From positions 34,426,042 through 34,490,041 of the forward strand of contig CM060734.1 of assembly GCA_030704615.1 (NCBI GenBank): a stretch of 64,000 bases of DNA. Direction: 5' to 3'. The position numbers and the translations under genes were made by a program. The stretch is from Takakia lepidozioides (taxonomy: Eukaryota > Streptophyta > Takakiopsida > Takakiales > Takakiaceae). Shown piece by piece: positions 23,605 to 34,800 of this stretch. Positions within the stretch are counted from its first letter, which is position 1. Every line of letters begins with the position of its first letter. Below the pieces are notes generated by a model that worked only from the letters and a program-made list of their open reading frames with translations, searched no databases and was not told the DNA's origin.

Positions 23605-26600
23605 ATGGATATAGGGTCGGATGAGCATCACGTGGTGGTGGGGAGGATGGAGATGGGGCCGGATGGACTGAGGCTGTTGGAGGAGAACGGAGAGAGAATT
23701 ATGTATGGCGAGAAAGACGTGGATGAGAGAGACAACGAATATGGTGACGGAGAGAATGGAGATGTAGGCGAGTACGCGGTGGGGACTCAGAATGGGGCTA
23801 AACACGTGGAAGAAGCGGAGGAACTGGAGCCGAAGCTGGAGCTGCTTAGGGTTGATGCAAAGCTTGAGGGACGAGACCGGCAGATGAGCGAGGGCGATGT
23901 AGGGACCACGCAAAGTCCGCAGCCGGGAAAATCCGGTAGGGGAAGGTCCTCAAGAGACCCTGCGATTGAATGGAGCGATGGCGCCACCAGTGTATTGCTG
24001 CAGGCATTCGGGGAAAAGTATCGGGCGCTGGACCGGGGGAATTTTACCAGCAAGATATGGGCCGACATTGCTGCGCGCGTGAATGCTCGTGCATGCTTGC
24101 AGATTGGGAGTCCCAAATTGCAGGAGTCATGTCGCATGAAGGTTTGTACTGTGTTTTTTTTGCTGCAATGTGTAGGCGGTCGGTAAGGTCAGGCATGGAT
24201 TAAGGAAATGAGAAAATAAGGGAAAGAAAGAAGTTGATAGAACGGTAATCCCTGCCGATGACCTGTATATTTATTCTTTCTTGAATTTGCAATAGCTAAC
24301 TGTTGTAAAATGAGGATGCAAGAATGTTGACAATTATACTACAAGAAGATTGAAATCTTGGTGCTGAGTTATTAGCACACTCTAATGAACCCCCGATGAA
24401 TATTGGGAAGTGCTTTTGCGGTCATTGTGAACGCTTTGCAAGCTACTACCAACCCACAGTACGTGAGGAAGGAGAGTTTCCCTTTGGTACAAAAGCGCAA
24501 AAAGTCAGTCCTCATCTGGGTGGGGTGGGGGGGAATGTTTATGTATTACACTGGATGAATCAGCAGTTGGTCTGCATTGATTTGATCTTCTTGAACGATG
24601 CAGCAATTTTGTTGTGCTTTGTCCAATTTTATAAAAAAGAGTAATAGCAAGGAGATAAGTCTTGGAATCCAGCATTCACTTTGGGAAATTTGAAGCCGAA
24701 AACTCAAGACAGTTGAAATAGATCTACTACAAGGCGGAGTTTCTTTGGAGAGTTTCTTTAGACTGGCCTCAGTGAATTCGAAAAAACACAACATCATTGC
24801 TGTGTTCATCTGAGGACATCATTAGCTGCTTAGGCATATCTTCCTGAAGTTATGAGAAGGGTAAAATGGCTTGTTGAAGTAGGGAAGACAAGAAGATAGG
24901 AAAGTGGCTGACAAAGTAGGCAGAAGGTTAGAGGGCCCGTGGATTGGCAGGCTACATATGAAGCATGCCTATCCTTAAAGTCTTATGGATGGTTGGTCTA
25001 TGACGTATATATGGTCGTATATGTATATAACATTGGACTATGAATATCACTCCCAAATATTTTAGATAGTGTTTTGTTCAGCTGCATAGTTTGCTCACAC
25101 TCTTTGTTAACGTGGGCAGGGCATGAATGGCGGAAGTGGCGAAGTCACTCCCAAGACCCAGGAGCAATGTCGTATAAAGGTCAGTATTTAGATCTCCAAG
25201 TCATACCAGTATTTTGTATTTGCATACTTTGTCAGGGGAGACAGATGCTTGTCCCCCAAGGTGATTGGCACATGTTCGTAATGTTCAATTTATGACACCT
25301 GTTAAAATGTAGTGCAGGCATTTACTATTTGCTTTCCCCCTTGAAGTAGGTTAAGTACTTTCTGATGAGAATCCTCCTTTTCATTCCATGTAATCAACAT
25401 TTTTATGGCATTGTTTATTTGTCAAGAGATTATGACTTGGAAAGATGCAAGGGTGTGTATCGACTGTCTAGACATACTATCTGAGATAAACCTTATGTGT
25501 AGGAATATTTTTTATTACTATGTGTGGTAGTGTTGGTTCTGTAGTTTCTTGTCATTAGGTGCATCCATTACATCCTAAGTCTATTCCATTGCGCTTGTAT
25601 CCAACAATATTAGACTCTTTCTGAACATTCAAGAATTATACAAGACTCTCCTACTTTTGTTCCAGTGAGACTATCTAGAAATTCAAAACTATCAGTAGAT
25701 AAGAAAATGGTATCTGAACTAAACAAATTCTGTCTCGTAGATTTTTAAAATAGTACTTCTGTTGTCATTAGTTAGTTGTATTAATGTAAGCTAGACTAGT
25801 TTCACATTCACATTTCTACTTGGCAGATGGCTATGGCATGTATACCTTGTCCAATTGTTTGAATTTCCATGTATATGAGTCAGGATCATTTCGTTCTGAT
25901 CTTTCTTATGTGGTGTGAAATCTGAAATCATACATGTATTACTGTATATTTAGTATATGCCTCGTACTATACACCTGGTTTGTACTTTTCCGTTTGTACT
26001 TTTCATGAGATGCATTGTTTTCTGAAGGAAATTTTTTCTTTGTGCTGAATTAAGGTGGATAACCTGAAGAAACGGTTCAAGGTTGAGAGGGAAAAGAAAC
26101 GTGTATCCGGATCAATGACATCGAAGTGGCCTTTTTATGACATTATGGATGAGCTCATTGGTGCCAACCCCAGACACTCACGTGGAGGAGGGGGTGACTC
26201 TCCTGGAATAGCGGTCGACAATGGTGGGCAACCCCTTGCTATCCGGACCTCTGGTGAAGAAGGTGAGCCTCGCCTCTTCATTGAAGCTGGTGGTGGGGAG
26301 GGTGACCAGACATCAGAAACTGTTCCCAAAGCCTCTCCAGTTGTTGGCAGAGGAAAGAGGAAGAGGGCACTAGAAGATCTTGAGCGGGAACGTGTGAATG
26401 CCCCTTCACTAAGAGCTCTCTTTGAGGGGTTCAATATACCTCCAGTTATAATTGATGCAATGGTACATGAAGATCTAGACGAGAACACTCTTCTGAACTC
26501 AAAAGATATTTCAGCATTGATTGATCAAGTGCGGTCAAAGCACCGACTGCATATCAAACTAGGCCCTGCCGAACGAATTAAGCAAGCGGTTGAGGAGGCC

Positions 26601-26627
26601 AGGGAGAAGAAACAAGCACCCTCATAG
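23605..26627 (+). CDS. SIP1-clade trihelix transcription factor, gene 1
   Basis: Exons 23605-24141, 25120-25179 and 26055-26627 give 389 residues. The N-terminal part is acidic. The trihelix (Myb/SANT-like) domain spans about residues 123-232 across all three exons: WSDGATSVLLQAFGEKY, then RGNFTSKIWADIAARV, QCRIKVDNLKKRFKVE, and KWPFYDIMDELIG. This layout is that of the SIP1/ASR3-like clade, which binds GT-type elements and often represses transcription. A basic stretch GKRKRALEDLERER is a likely NLS. The last 70 residues (LFEGF ... GPAERIKQAVEEA) are strongly conserved with gene 2 and look SAM-like rather than like the usual SIP1 coiled coil. The start is the first ATG in frame and matches the MDIGSDEHH homology with gene 2. 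All junctions are GT-AG, phase 0. Confidence 0.9.
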
Positions 26628-26726
26628 GCATCTTTTTCTTATTTTGGGCAGAGGGAAAAGGGGAGAGAGAGATTGTACTCATAAGACGTTGTTTGCCGTA
26701 GCCTTGTGGCCATTGACCCAAGGGGA

Positions 26727-26749
26727 GAGAGAGAGAGAGAGAGAGAGAG
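26727..26749. repeat. (GA)n microsatellite downstream of trihelix gene 1
   Basis: GA dinucleotide run about 100 bp after the stop codon. Gene 2 has a longer, impure GA tract at the same place (36749-36802), so the feature predates the duplication or arose from a shared seed. Confidence 0.85.
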
Positions 26750-28088
26750 GATGAAAGAGAGGGTGGGGGCAAGGGTTGGGAGGATAAGGGGGTCTGCGTG
26801 GATGGGGTTGAAGGAGAGTGTATGGCCCACAGTGAGGGGGGAAGGGGGGCCTCTGATGGAGGGATTGGGCAAAGTTGTACATTGGACCAGCAAACCTATA
26901 CTACAAGTTTAGGGACAGGGGAGGGGTGAGGAAGGGGAGAGCAATAAGAGAGCAAGGTTATCTCACCTTGTTGTGCACAAAGACAAGAGTTCCTCCACTT
27001 TAGGGGACAAGGAAGACAGAGATCAACTCCAAAGGATAAGTTAAGAGGGATGGTCATTACCATCTTCGAGTATGCGATACGGAATTTTTTGAGCAGTGCA
27101 CTGAAATCAGTTGGCCGTGTTACAAGAGGTCTTTCTTAACGTGGTGTCAAGGGGAAACAGGAGTTATCCCTCATCCCACATGAAATTTTATAGAGGAGCA
27201 CAGGGGGTGCTAGAAACAACAAAACATATTCATAGAAACATCCTGTAAATGAGACTTATACAACTTGCTTCCAAACCAGCTTGAGGGGGAATTTCCCTTG
27301 ATCAGTATGGCAGACACACACCATACTTCTCAATTTGACAATTTTGGTTCCTTAGTTTATCTATTTGTCTTTTCCGGTTGAAATCATTTTTTTTCTCTTC
27401 CCAAGGGCACAATGGACATATCTTGGATGCTCATGTGAGGAAATGATCACCTCATCACTCTGGTAGCAAGGTTTCTGATTCATATGCGGTTGAAAAGATT
27501 CACACGTACATACAATGAAGGCATTCAACATGATTTTGTGAAGTTGGTTGAGAGGAGGCCAAGTGCATCATGAGAAGGTGCAAGTTTCTCCCAGTACATA
27601 TAAGTAGAATATTGTACAATAAGCAGGATTCATCATGTTAGTTATTGTTGCTTGAGACAGTTTTTTGGCCAAATCTGTAGGGCTGCAGCACCCAAGAGAG
27701 GGTCACTGAAAATCTGAATTAGGACATCACAATTTGATTCTTATTTTAGGAGATGTGAGTAGTACATATGAGTGGAATATAAGAGAATGAGTGGCATTCA
27801 TCATCCTAGTTATCATTGCTTGGGACACCTTTGTTATGACTGCTTTTGTGCTTAAGAGAGACATGGACAGTCTACACTAGTATGCTATATTGTGAAGACC
27901 AAGTATTTGTCATTAGATACACTGTAGTGTCATTTTCCTATTGTTCAAGTATTAGTAGAGTGAACCTAATTTTTTGTTGGAAGTATCTTCAATCCCTGGC
28001 TGTCATTTTAAGAGTACCGTTAAGAGTTGCTGTCTCAACAGTGATGTATTAACTTAAGTATTATCTTCTCTTTGTTATTCTTTTGCAG

Positions 28089-28205
28089 GGATCAAAGGAT
28101 GCTCAAGCCCAGTTGAGATATGCAGGGTTATGGCAGAGTCCAGATATAAAGGTCTCCCATGGGACCTGCAAGCCAAGACATTAGTGGACACCCCAGTTGA
28201 TTACG
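28089..28205 (+). other. Possible spliced 3' UTR exon of trihelix gene 1
   Basis: TTTTGCAG precedes the segment and GTTAGT follows it, as in an internal exon. Part of it (about 28134-28196, with TCCAGATATAA, ATGGGACCTGCA and AGACATTAGTGGACA) aligns with 38699-38765 after gene 2, which is preceded by CTTGCAG at 38650. It lies about 1.5 kb after the stop codon. Conservation between paralogues is seen; the exon role is inferred. Confidence 0.35.
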
Positions 28206-28810
28206 GTTAGTACTCTGGAAAGAGCATAAGAGATAGACACAATTTTGTTCGAAATACACAATTCTTTGGTTGCATTGCACTATGCCAATCGGAAGCCTTG
28301 AGAAAAATCTTGGCTTAGGTTAACAAAGACCGGTGCATCTAATTTTCAACCACCAATATAAAAAGAACCTTACTTCTCATACTTCTTACTAGCAACCCCA
28401 TTTGTACACAATAAACAAGGGAAGAGTTTTCCAGGTGAGCCTTGATGGATCTGCTTTATGTGACTTTGGAAGTGCTTGTGATTAGTTGTCCTTCTCCATG
28501 CCATTTTGGGAAGTGCTTGAGTGTTTGTTTTCTTTCATGCTAGTTTTAATCCAATTTCACAAGTAGCCTAGTAGATGCTATGATGAGGGCTATGCTGACT
28601 GCACCATTTGTCTTACTGCACTTTGGCTCTTGGGCTATTTGAGGGCACAATCTGTCTTGGCCCTTTCTGGCCACTGGGCATTCATGGGTTTGCTTTGTTA
28701 AGGGCGTCTTGGAACTTACAAGACATTAGTTTGAGATGAGAATTTTACAAGGATGATTATTTGAGGCAATGCACTCTGTTGGACCATGAATCCCATTGCT
28801 CTAGCCTCAT

Positions 28811-29400
28811 CATTCGTAGGTAGAAGATTGGGAGACATTTCTAGCCTTAGCAAACTGTTCCGCTGATTGAGTTGAGGTGTCACATTGTGCTGCCTCCCAA
28901 GAGGTTGAACTTCACTTTGTAGCCTTAGCAAAATGTTCCGCTAAAAGAGTTGCCTGAGTCTCATTGGTCATATATAGAAGGTTAGGACACATAGCGTTAG
29001 CAACTCGCCCACCTGATTGAGTTGCACCGTCCTCATTGGCCATCTGTAGAAGATTGGGACACACTTCCAGCTATAGAAAATTTGTTTGCCTAATTGAGTT
29101 GGTGGATATATGTGTCTGTCTAGAGATGCGGAGAGACATGCATCAGGATTGGTTTCCATGACCCTTCATATCTCTGGGCTCCTAAGTAGCTACACTGAGG
29201 TTAATTGTCGAAATCAGATGCAGGTTATCGGAAGTAGTGCAGCCTATTTCCCTTCCATCATGAATCAAAGGGACTTAGTTCCAACCTTAGCAAACAGTTG
29301 TTCATTTAGTTGCATTACCCTGGTCCAGTTTGTTACAGGGAGTTGGGTTGAACATATTTCCATACTTGGCAAGTTGTTCCGGAAGTTGGTGTTGTCTAAG
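28811..29400. repeat. Degenerate minisatellite downstream of trihelix gene 1
   Basis: Imperfect repetition of units of roughly 100 bp built from TAGAAGATTGGGACACA, a CTTAGCAAACTGTTCCGC-like word, CTGATTGAGTTG and CCTCATTGGCCAT. Spacing and sequence drift, so only about four to six units are recognisable. Confidence 0.65.
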
Positions 29401-29604
29401 AGGTGGCTATGCCATAGTTCACAATGTTATCTTTTTCTCTTTTCTCCAACTCTCTTGCCACTGATAGTCACAAGGGAGGTGGAAAGGGGTTCTTAGCAAT
29501 TTGGGTTAGGCCTTGTGGAGATTTAGGAACTGGATTCCTTTCCGGTGGAATTCAAATCTCCCCAAGAGTTTGAATTGCAGCATGGATGTACATAACTCAA
29601 CCAA

Positions 29605-29846
29605 TGGTTTTTTTTCCATTTTTCCAGAGTCACAGGCAGGGCCACATGTGAATTTAACCGAGTTCCCATGTGGCGAGAAAAACGAGGTGACAGGTTAGAA
29701 AAGGGGCTATATACCCGGTGGTACGTTAACTGGTCCATGGCAAAATTAGACTTCTGGTACTCAATTTTGGCGCTTTTTGGCAAAATTTTGAAATTTGAAC
29801 TCCAATGATTCCCTTGTACAAGTAGCTGACCCACTTTCCAGGTCAA
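29605..29846 (-). repeat. Dispersed ~240-bp repeat, copy 1
   Basis: The reverse complement shares long segments with 62425-62650 (CAGCTACTTGTACAA, TTTTGCCAAAAAGCG-like, TGGACCAGTTAA) and, in its second half, with 44231-44330 (TCTCGCCACATGGG, GGAAAAATG). No coding content is seen. It is probably a short interspersed or MITE-type element. Confidence 0.75.
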
Positions 29847-31129
29847 ACTAGATATTTTTCACGAGAGAAAAAAACACTGAACTAACTGAGATGTATTTAA
29901 GGGGCTGAAATGGGTTCCATCTTTCGTCAAATCTACCCCAATATGCAGTGGAGTCATAAAGTTTTCAATTCCAATCTCCATCAGCAGCTCTAGTTCAAAA
30001 CGTTCCAAAAGAATATGCACTTTCATGTGTTTCTGAAATGACAAAACTGTGATTAGCTTTTGTTGGAAACCATTTTTGCTTAGCATTGGTGAGTAATTTG
30101 CATGTGAAACATCACCTTGTTGCCACTGGTCCAGTGTCTTTGGAGGGGCTAGCTGCAACTGTGTTGCAAGCTACTGTCCTTTTCAACCATCAAAATATGT
30201 TTGGGAAAGAATAGTGAGGAAGTACAACCAGTTCACCAGAGGCTCTACAACACCAATTCAAATGAACATTTAATAACCCTGAATAGATCTTGGTAGCCAT
30301 CTTTTGGAAAAATCAAACAACTGAAAGCGAAACTCCAACCGTACCATACCCATTCAAACTCATCTCAAGCTGCCTCCCCTAATGGTTGCCATCGTGAACA
30401 AAGCATGTACACACATAACTTATCAGAACCCCTACTGAAATGCCCCCCAGATGCAACTGAAGAAAACCCCTGATGAGTTCAGTGTCCATCTCAGAAGTCT
30501 TAATCTTGGTGGAAGTGCACAAAACACAATCCAACGCCTTGCTGTACATAACTTTGAATCACCAGAATAACTAGTACCTGTTTGTGCATCACATTTAGTG
30601 CTGTAAGACTTGCCATTGAATAACCACTGATGCACCCCAACATCTGCGATCACTCTAAATCACCCCCATAGCTGTATGTGCATCACCAAGGAAAGCTTTC
30701 ATCTAATCTGAGCAAGTGCTTGCGCCCATCTCTAGAGTATTCAGCTTTGTGAACAGGTTCAGAGAGGGCGTACACACATGATATGACACATACACCTGTG
30801 CCTGTAAATGTCCATCTAATCCAAGCAAATGAAAACACCTGTAAGTTGAAGCATACATCAAATCCAAGCAAGTGACATCTGTGAGTGTCTATGTCCACCT
30901 ATCCAAGCGAGCGTAGTGTCCATCTCATGAGTTCTCGGCTTTATGAACTTGTACGGAGAGAGTGTAGAAACGCGGACTGCAAAAACCTGGTTTACTGGCA
31001 AGACATACATACGAATTGACACTACTCAGCTCTCACATCAGTAAGGCCATCCACTCGTGAGAATTGAAAACACTGCACTGTGCCACCAGCTAGGGTAAGC
31101 CCGCACAAAAACACGGCCCTCCCAAATCA

Positions 31130-31280
31130 CACACGTGCCAACAACAACCCACTAGGCACACACAGAGAGAGGGAAAACATCAACATCTCCAAGCCAACCC
31201 TCCTACGTGCCGACAACGCCCCTGCACAAACAGAGAGGGAAAACATCTGCATCTCCAAACTCGAAACCCTCTCCACATCA
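31130..31280. repeat. Two-unit imperfect tandem repeat upstream of trihelix gene 2
   Basis: Two units of about 70 bp share CGTGCC(A/G)ACAAC, CAGAGAG(A)GGGAAAACATC and CATCTCCAA(A/G)C blocks. They lie about 0.6-0.7 kb upstream of the gene 2 start codon. Confidence 0.6.
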
Positions 31281-31329
31281 GCTAGCATGTCCTCTAGTCT
31301 ACAAGCGGCGCACTTTGATCCTGCCCTAC

Positions 31330-31446
31330 TTTGCACCACAGCTTATTAGTGCTTTCTCCAAACACATCTTTGCACCACAGCTTACTAGTACTTTCTCCAA
31401 ACACATCTTTGCACCACAGCTTATTAGTGCTTTCTCCAAACACATC
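31330..31446. repeat. 39-bp tandem repeat, three units
   Basis: Units at 31330-31368, 31369-31407 and 31408-31446. The first and third agree throughout; the second differs at two bases. Each begins TTTGCACCACAGCTTA and ends CTCCAAACACATC. They lie about 0.4 kb upstream of trihelix gene 2. Confidence 0.9.
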
Positions 31447-31771
31447 CTTTTGTGGGCCCCGCAGCCAACCCATTCCACCATCGCCAGGAGCTTCACCGCT
31501 CTCTTCCAGGAGCAGGAAGCACCGGAGAAGACGACAAGGAATTCCAGGGAAGCAAACAAAGCGAAGACGAAGAGAGAAGAGAGTGGAAGGGCGGCCGGCG
31601 CACCGCAACTGGTTTGCTGCTTTGCGATCGTAGCGTCCAGGTTCGTCCACGTGGAGTCTGGGGAGCGCAGGATGGGAATGGGGAGGAATGTGGGCCGTTG
31701 GAGGGAAAAGACGATGGGTTTGGGCGGGGCGGGGGGGTGACCCCGGGGCGGGGTAAAATGGACGAACAGGG

Positions 31772-31861
31772 ATGAAACAGTTATGGTATGTAACGAGAGC
31801 TTTGCAACAGATTTCAGCGAGCGAGAGAGAAAGAGCCGCAGCGTGGGTGCGAGCAGGATGA
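31772..31861 (+). promoter_or_regulatory. Putative uORF overlapping the start of trihelix gene 2
   Basis: A 29-codon frame starts ATGAAACAGTTA (MKQL...) like the one before gene 1. Its TGA (31859-31861) overlaps the first main ATG (31858) as ATGA. A still shorter frame, ATG at 31758 with five codons, ends in a TGA that overlaps this uORF start. The arrangement would favour reinitiation control, but transcription of this leader is assumed. Confidence 0.45.
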
Positions 31862-34800
31862 TGGAGGACGGCAAGATCGATATCGGCTCCGACGAACATC
31901 ATGTGGTGGTGGGCCGCATGGAGATGGGGCCGGATGGACTCAGGCTGCTGGAAGATCACGGGGACAGAATCATGTATGGCGAGAAGGAGATGGATGACGA
32001 CGATGACAAAGATGTGGAGGAAGAGAACGAGTATGGAGACGGGGAGAACGTGGATCAAGACAATGGCGATGGGGGGGAGTACGGGGTGGACCTAGGGAAT
32101 GGAGGAAAACATTTGGAGGACGGGGATGACCTGGAGCCCAAACTGGAGATGCTTAGGGTTGAGGCCAAGCTTGATGGAAGAGATAGGCAGATGAGCGAGG
32201 GGGACGTGGGAACTACAAACAGTCCGCAGCTAGGGAAATCCGGGAGAGGACGGCCGTCGAGAGATCCTGCGATTGAATGGAGCGAGGGCGCAACCACAGT
32301 GTTGCTCCAGGCGTTCGGGGACAAGTATCGAGCCCTTGATAGAGGAAATTTCACCAGCAAAATATGGGCCGACATTGCGGCGCGCGTGAATGCTCGTACC
32401 ATGATGGAGATTGGGAGTCCCAAGTTCAACGAGCATGGCCGCATGAAGGTTTGTTCTCTTGTTCTGTTTAGCACTGTTTCTGTGTGGCATGAGAGTATGT
32501 ACTGCTTTATTAGCTTCTAAGGCGATGCTTGTGGGAGGGAGGGAGGCACAGTTATGCTCTTTAACGAGTCCAACTATAAATACTTCAGGGGACGATCTCC
32601 ACTGGAGATATGCAGCACGGGAACAGAAGAAATATGAGTTTGCTACAGCAATATCTTTGAAAGCCTTCTCCCATGCCATGTTATTTGAGCTTTGAAACCT
32701 AGTCCTTTTTAACTATCAAGTATGGAGGCAAATAAGTTTTTGAGTTATTCCTCCTGTTTTCCTATTGACTTGGAAAACCAAGTATAGAGAGAATGAGTTG
32801 ATATGAAAGTTTTCTTGGAAGCCAATAAGCTCAGAATTGAGTTCTCTACCAAGATCACATATTGACTCTTCTTCATGAGTTTTGCATGATAGTAGTGGTA
32901 CTTTTTCAGCCAGAAGTGAGTGGGACCCTCATAAATTGGCATGTGTTGTTGTGGCGCTGTTGTCATGTCGGTAGCATCAAGTTTTCAGTCACATGTGGGG
33001 GGGACTGTTAAAAAGAGAGCGCAACAACTAGACTTAGAATTGGTAGTCAGGAAGGTAGGGGGGTTGCCTATCTCGGTATTTTCTATCTCAAAATATTCTG
33101 TCAAAGTAATAGTGAATCAAGTGGTCAAGAGGTTTGTCTATTTGATACCATGTTGGGAGGGAACTGTGAAGTGCTACTAGGCTTTTCTCTAAGGGGGCAG
33201 AGTTTCAGGTTCAAGAAAGTAGTTGTTTATTGAGTTAGGAGGGTTTTATGTGGCTTGTCTATTGCGACTCGGCTTTCTATTGTGGAGTGCTACCAGGCTT
33301 TTCCTTAGTGGGTTTGTGTATTGTTTTAGGAGAGTATTGCGGGTGCAACAGGCTTTGCTAAGGGGTTCATTGAATCAGGCCCTATTGCATAGTACTATGA
33401 GGCTTTCCTTTTAGGAGGGAACCTTGTGCTATTAGGAGGGTAGTGCAAAGTGCTACAAGGAAGTGCCACCAGTCTTTTCTTTAAGGGGGTGAGGCTTCTT
33501 TATCGAATTGGGAGGGTATTCTGGAGAGCAACCAATCTTTTGTTGAAAGGCGCAGGTTTGTCTTAGAGTCATGAAAATAGTTGTTTATTGAGTAAGGAGG
33601 TTAGTGCAAAGTGATACGAGATGTCTATTGCAAAGTTCTACCAGGCTTTTCACTAAGGGGAGAGGCTTTTTTATCGAATTATGAGGATTTTCTGGAGTGC
33701 AATCAGGCTTTTCTTGAAGGGGTGTTGCCTCAGAGTCAACCAAGGTGTTCATTGAGTTCGGAGCAAAGTGCTACTAGGCTTTTCGTTAAGGGGGGAGGCT
33801 GGTTTATTGAATTAGGAGGATATTCCCGAGTGCTACTAGGCTTTTCTATTGCAGAGTGCTGCTACCAGGTTTTTCTTTAAGGGGGGAGGGCTGTCTTAGA
33901 GTCAAGAAAATAGTGAATCAAATGGGTTGTTTATTGCGGTAGGAGGTTATTGTGTGTGCTAGGTAGTAGTCATTTGTTAAAAAAGGAGAGGTTGTAATCG
34001 TGAAGTACAATGCTAATCTTTCTTGCTTTGTCTCAGCAAGTGGTTACTGATACAGTTTGCCAGACTTCTTGAAGGAGATAGAGACTATGTTTTCCAATTT
34101 TGTCCTGCCTTGGTTACAGTTTTCTATTTGTTCCAAAAAGAATCTTTAGAAAGTTATATTCAAGGAATCTGAGGTCTATGTGACGTAGTGATTTTGACCA
34201 GTTGCTGCTTAGAAGTATCTTGCTTATCTCCTAAGTGCTGCTCACATTCTCTGGTCTAACATTATGTCTAGTGTCAGAGTTGTCAAGCTGCATTAAACTA
34301 TTGCTTTCTGAGTTCTGGAGGTGCAATAAATCGTACTGAGCCATTGAAGAAATGAATGAAACTCATTATTAAGAGCTAATTTGCACTTGAGTGTCAGTGA
34401 CGATTTCAATAGTTTGTGGCTCAAGATTTGACTACTTAAGGGTTGGGCGGCACCTACCAGTTATCCCCCCAGTTAAGCTAACTTAGCCAAAAGGAGTTAG
34501 AGTAACAGTTGCCGCACCTACCAGTTAGCTAACAGCTAGGCTAACTATTGTTAGGTAGACTCTTAGCTGGTATGAATGATAATAAATAAATTTAACACTG
34601 GCTCCTAAGAAGTAATTGTAGCATCCATAGAGTGTGTTTTGTCCACACAGGCCACAGTGGTATGTTTATGCTGATATACCATTACTCACAAAGTATGTCA
34701 GCTATATATGTTGCTATGTCCCTTTTAGTTTGCTTTACACTCTCCTAAGGCTTAACTGGAGGAAATAGGTAATATTATAAAGGGAAGTAAAGTAAATCCC

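Larger units (their letters stand above)
26628..31771. other. Downstream and intergenic DNA between the trihelix genes
   Basis: A GA microsatellite (26727-26749) sits in the probable 3' UTR. 27300-28205 aligns with 37400-38765 downstream of gene 2, so it belongs to the duplicated unit. 28811-29400 is a degenerate tandem repeat. A copy of a dispersed repeat lies at 29605-29846 (- strand). 31130-31280 holds a two-unit repeat, and 31330-31446 a three-unit 39-bp repeat. No additional protein-coding gene is convincing here. Confidence 0.5.

Noticed and set aside
23212-23913. Long open frame on the - strand opposite trihelix gene 1 exon 1
   Set aside because: It is a GC-rich shadow of the real exon. 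The same happens opposite gene 2 (31294-32058), and the translations have no domain.
29110-29496. 128-codon open frame on the + strand
   Set aside because: It runs through the degenerate minisatellite and lacks any recognisable domain.
31741-31861. Longer N-terminus for trihelix gene 2 from an upstream non-ATG codon
   Set aside because: There is no in-frame ATG before 31858, and paralogue similarity in the main frame begins near IDIGSDEHH.
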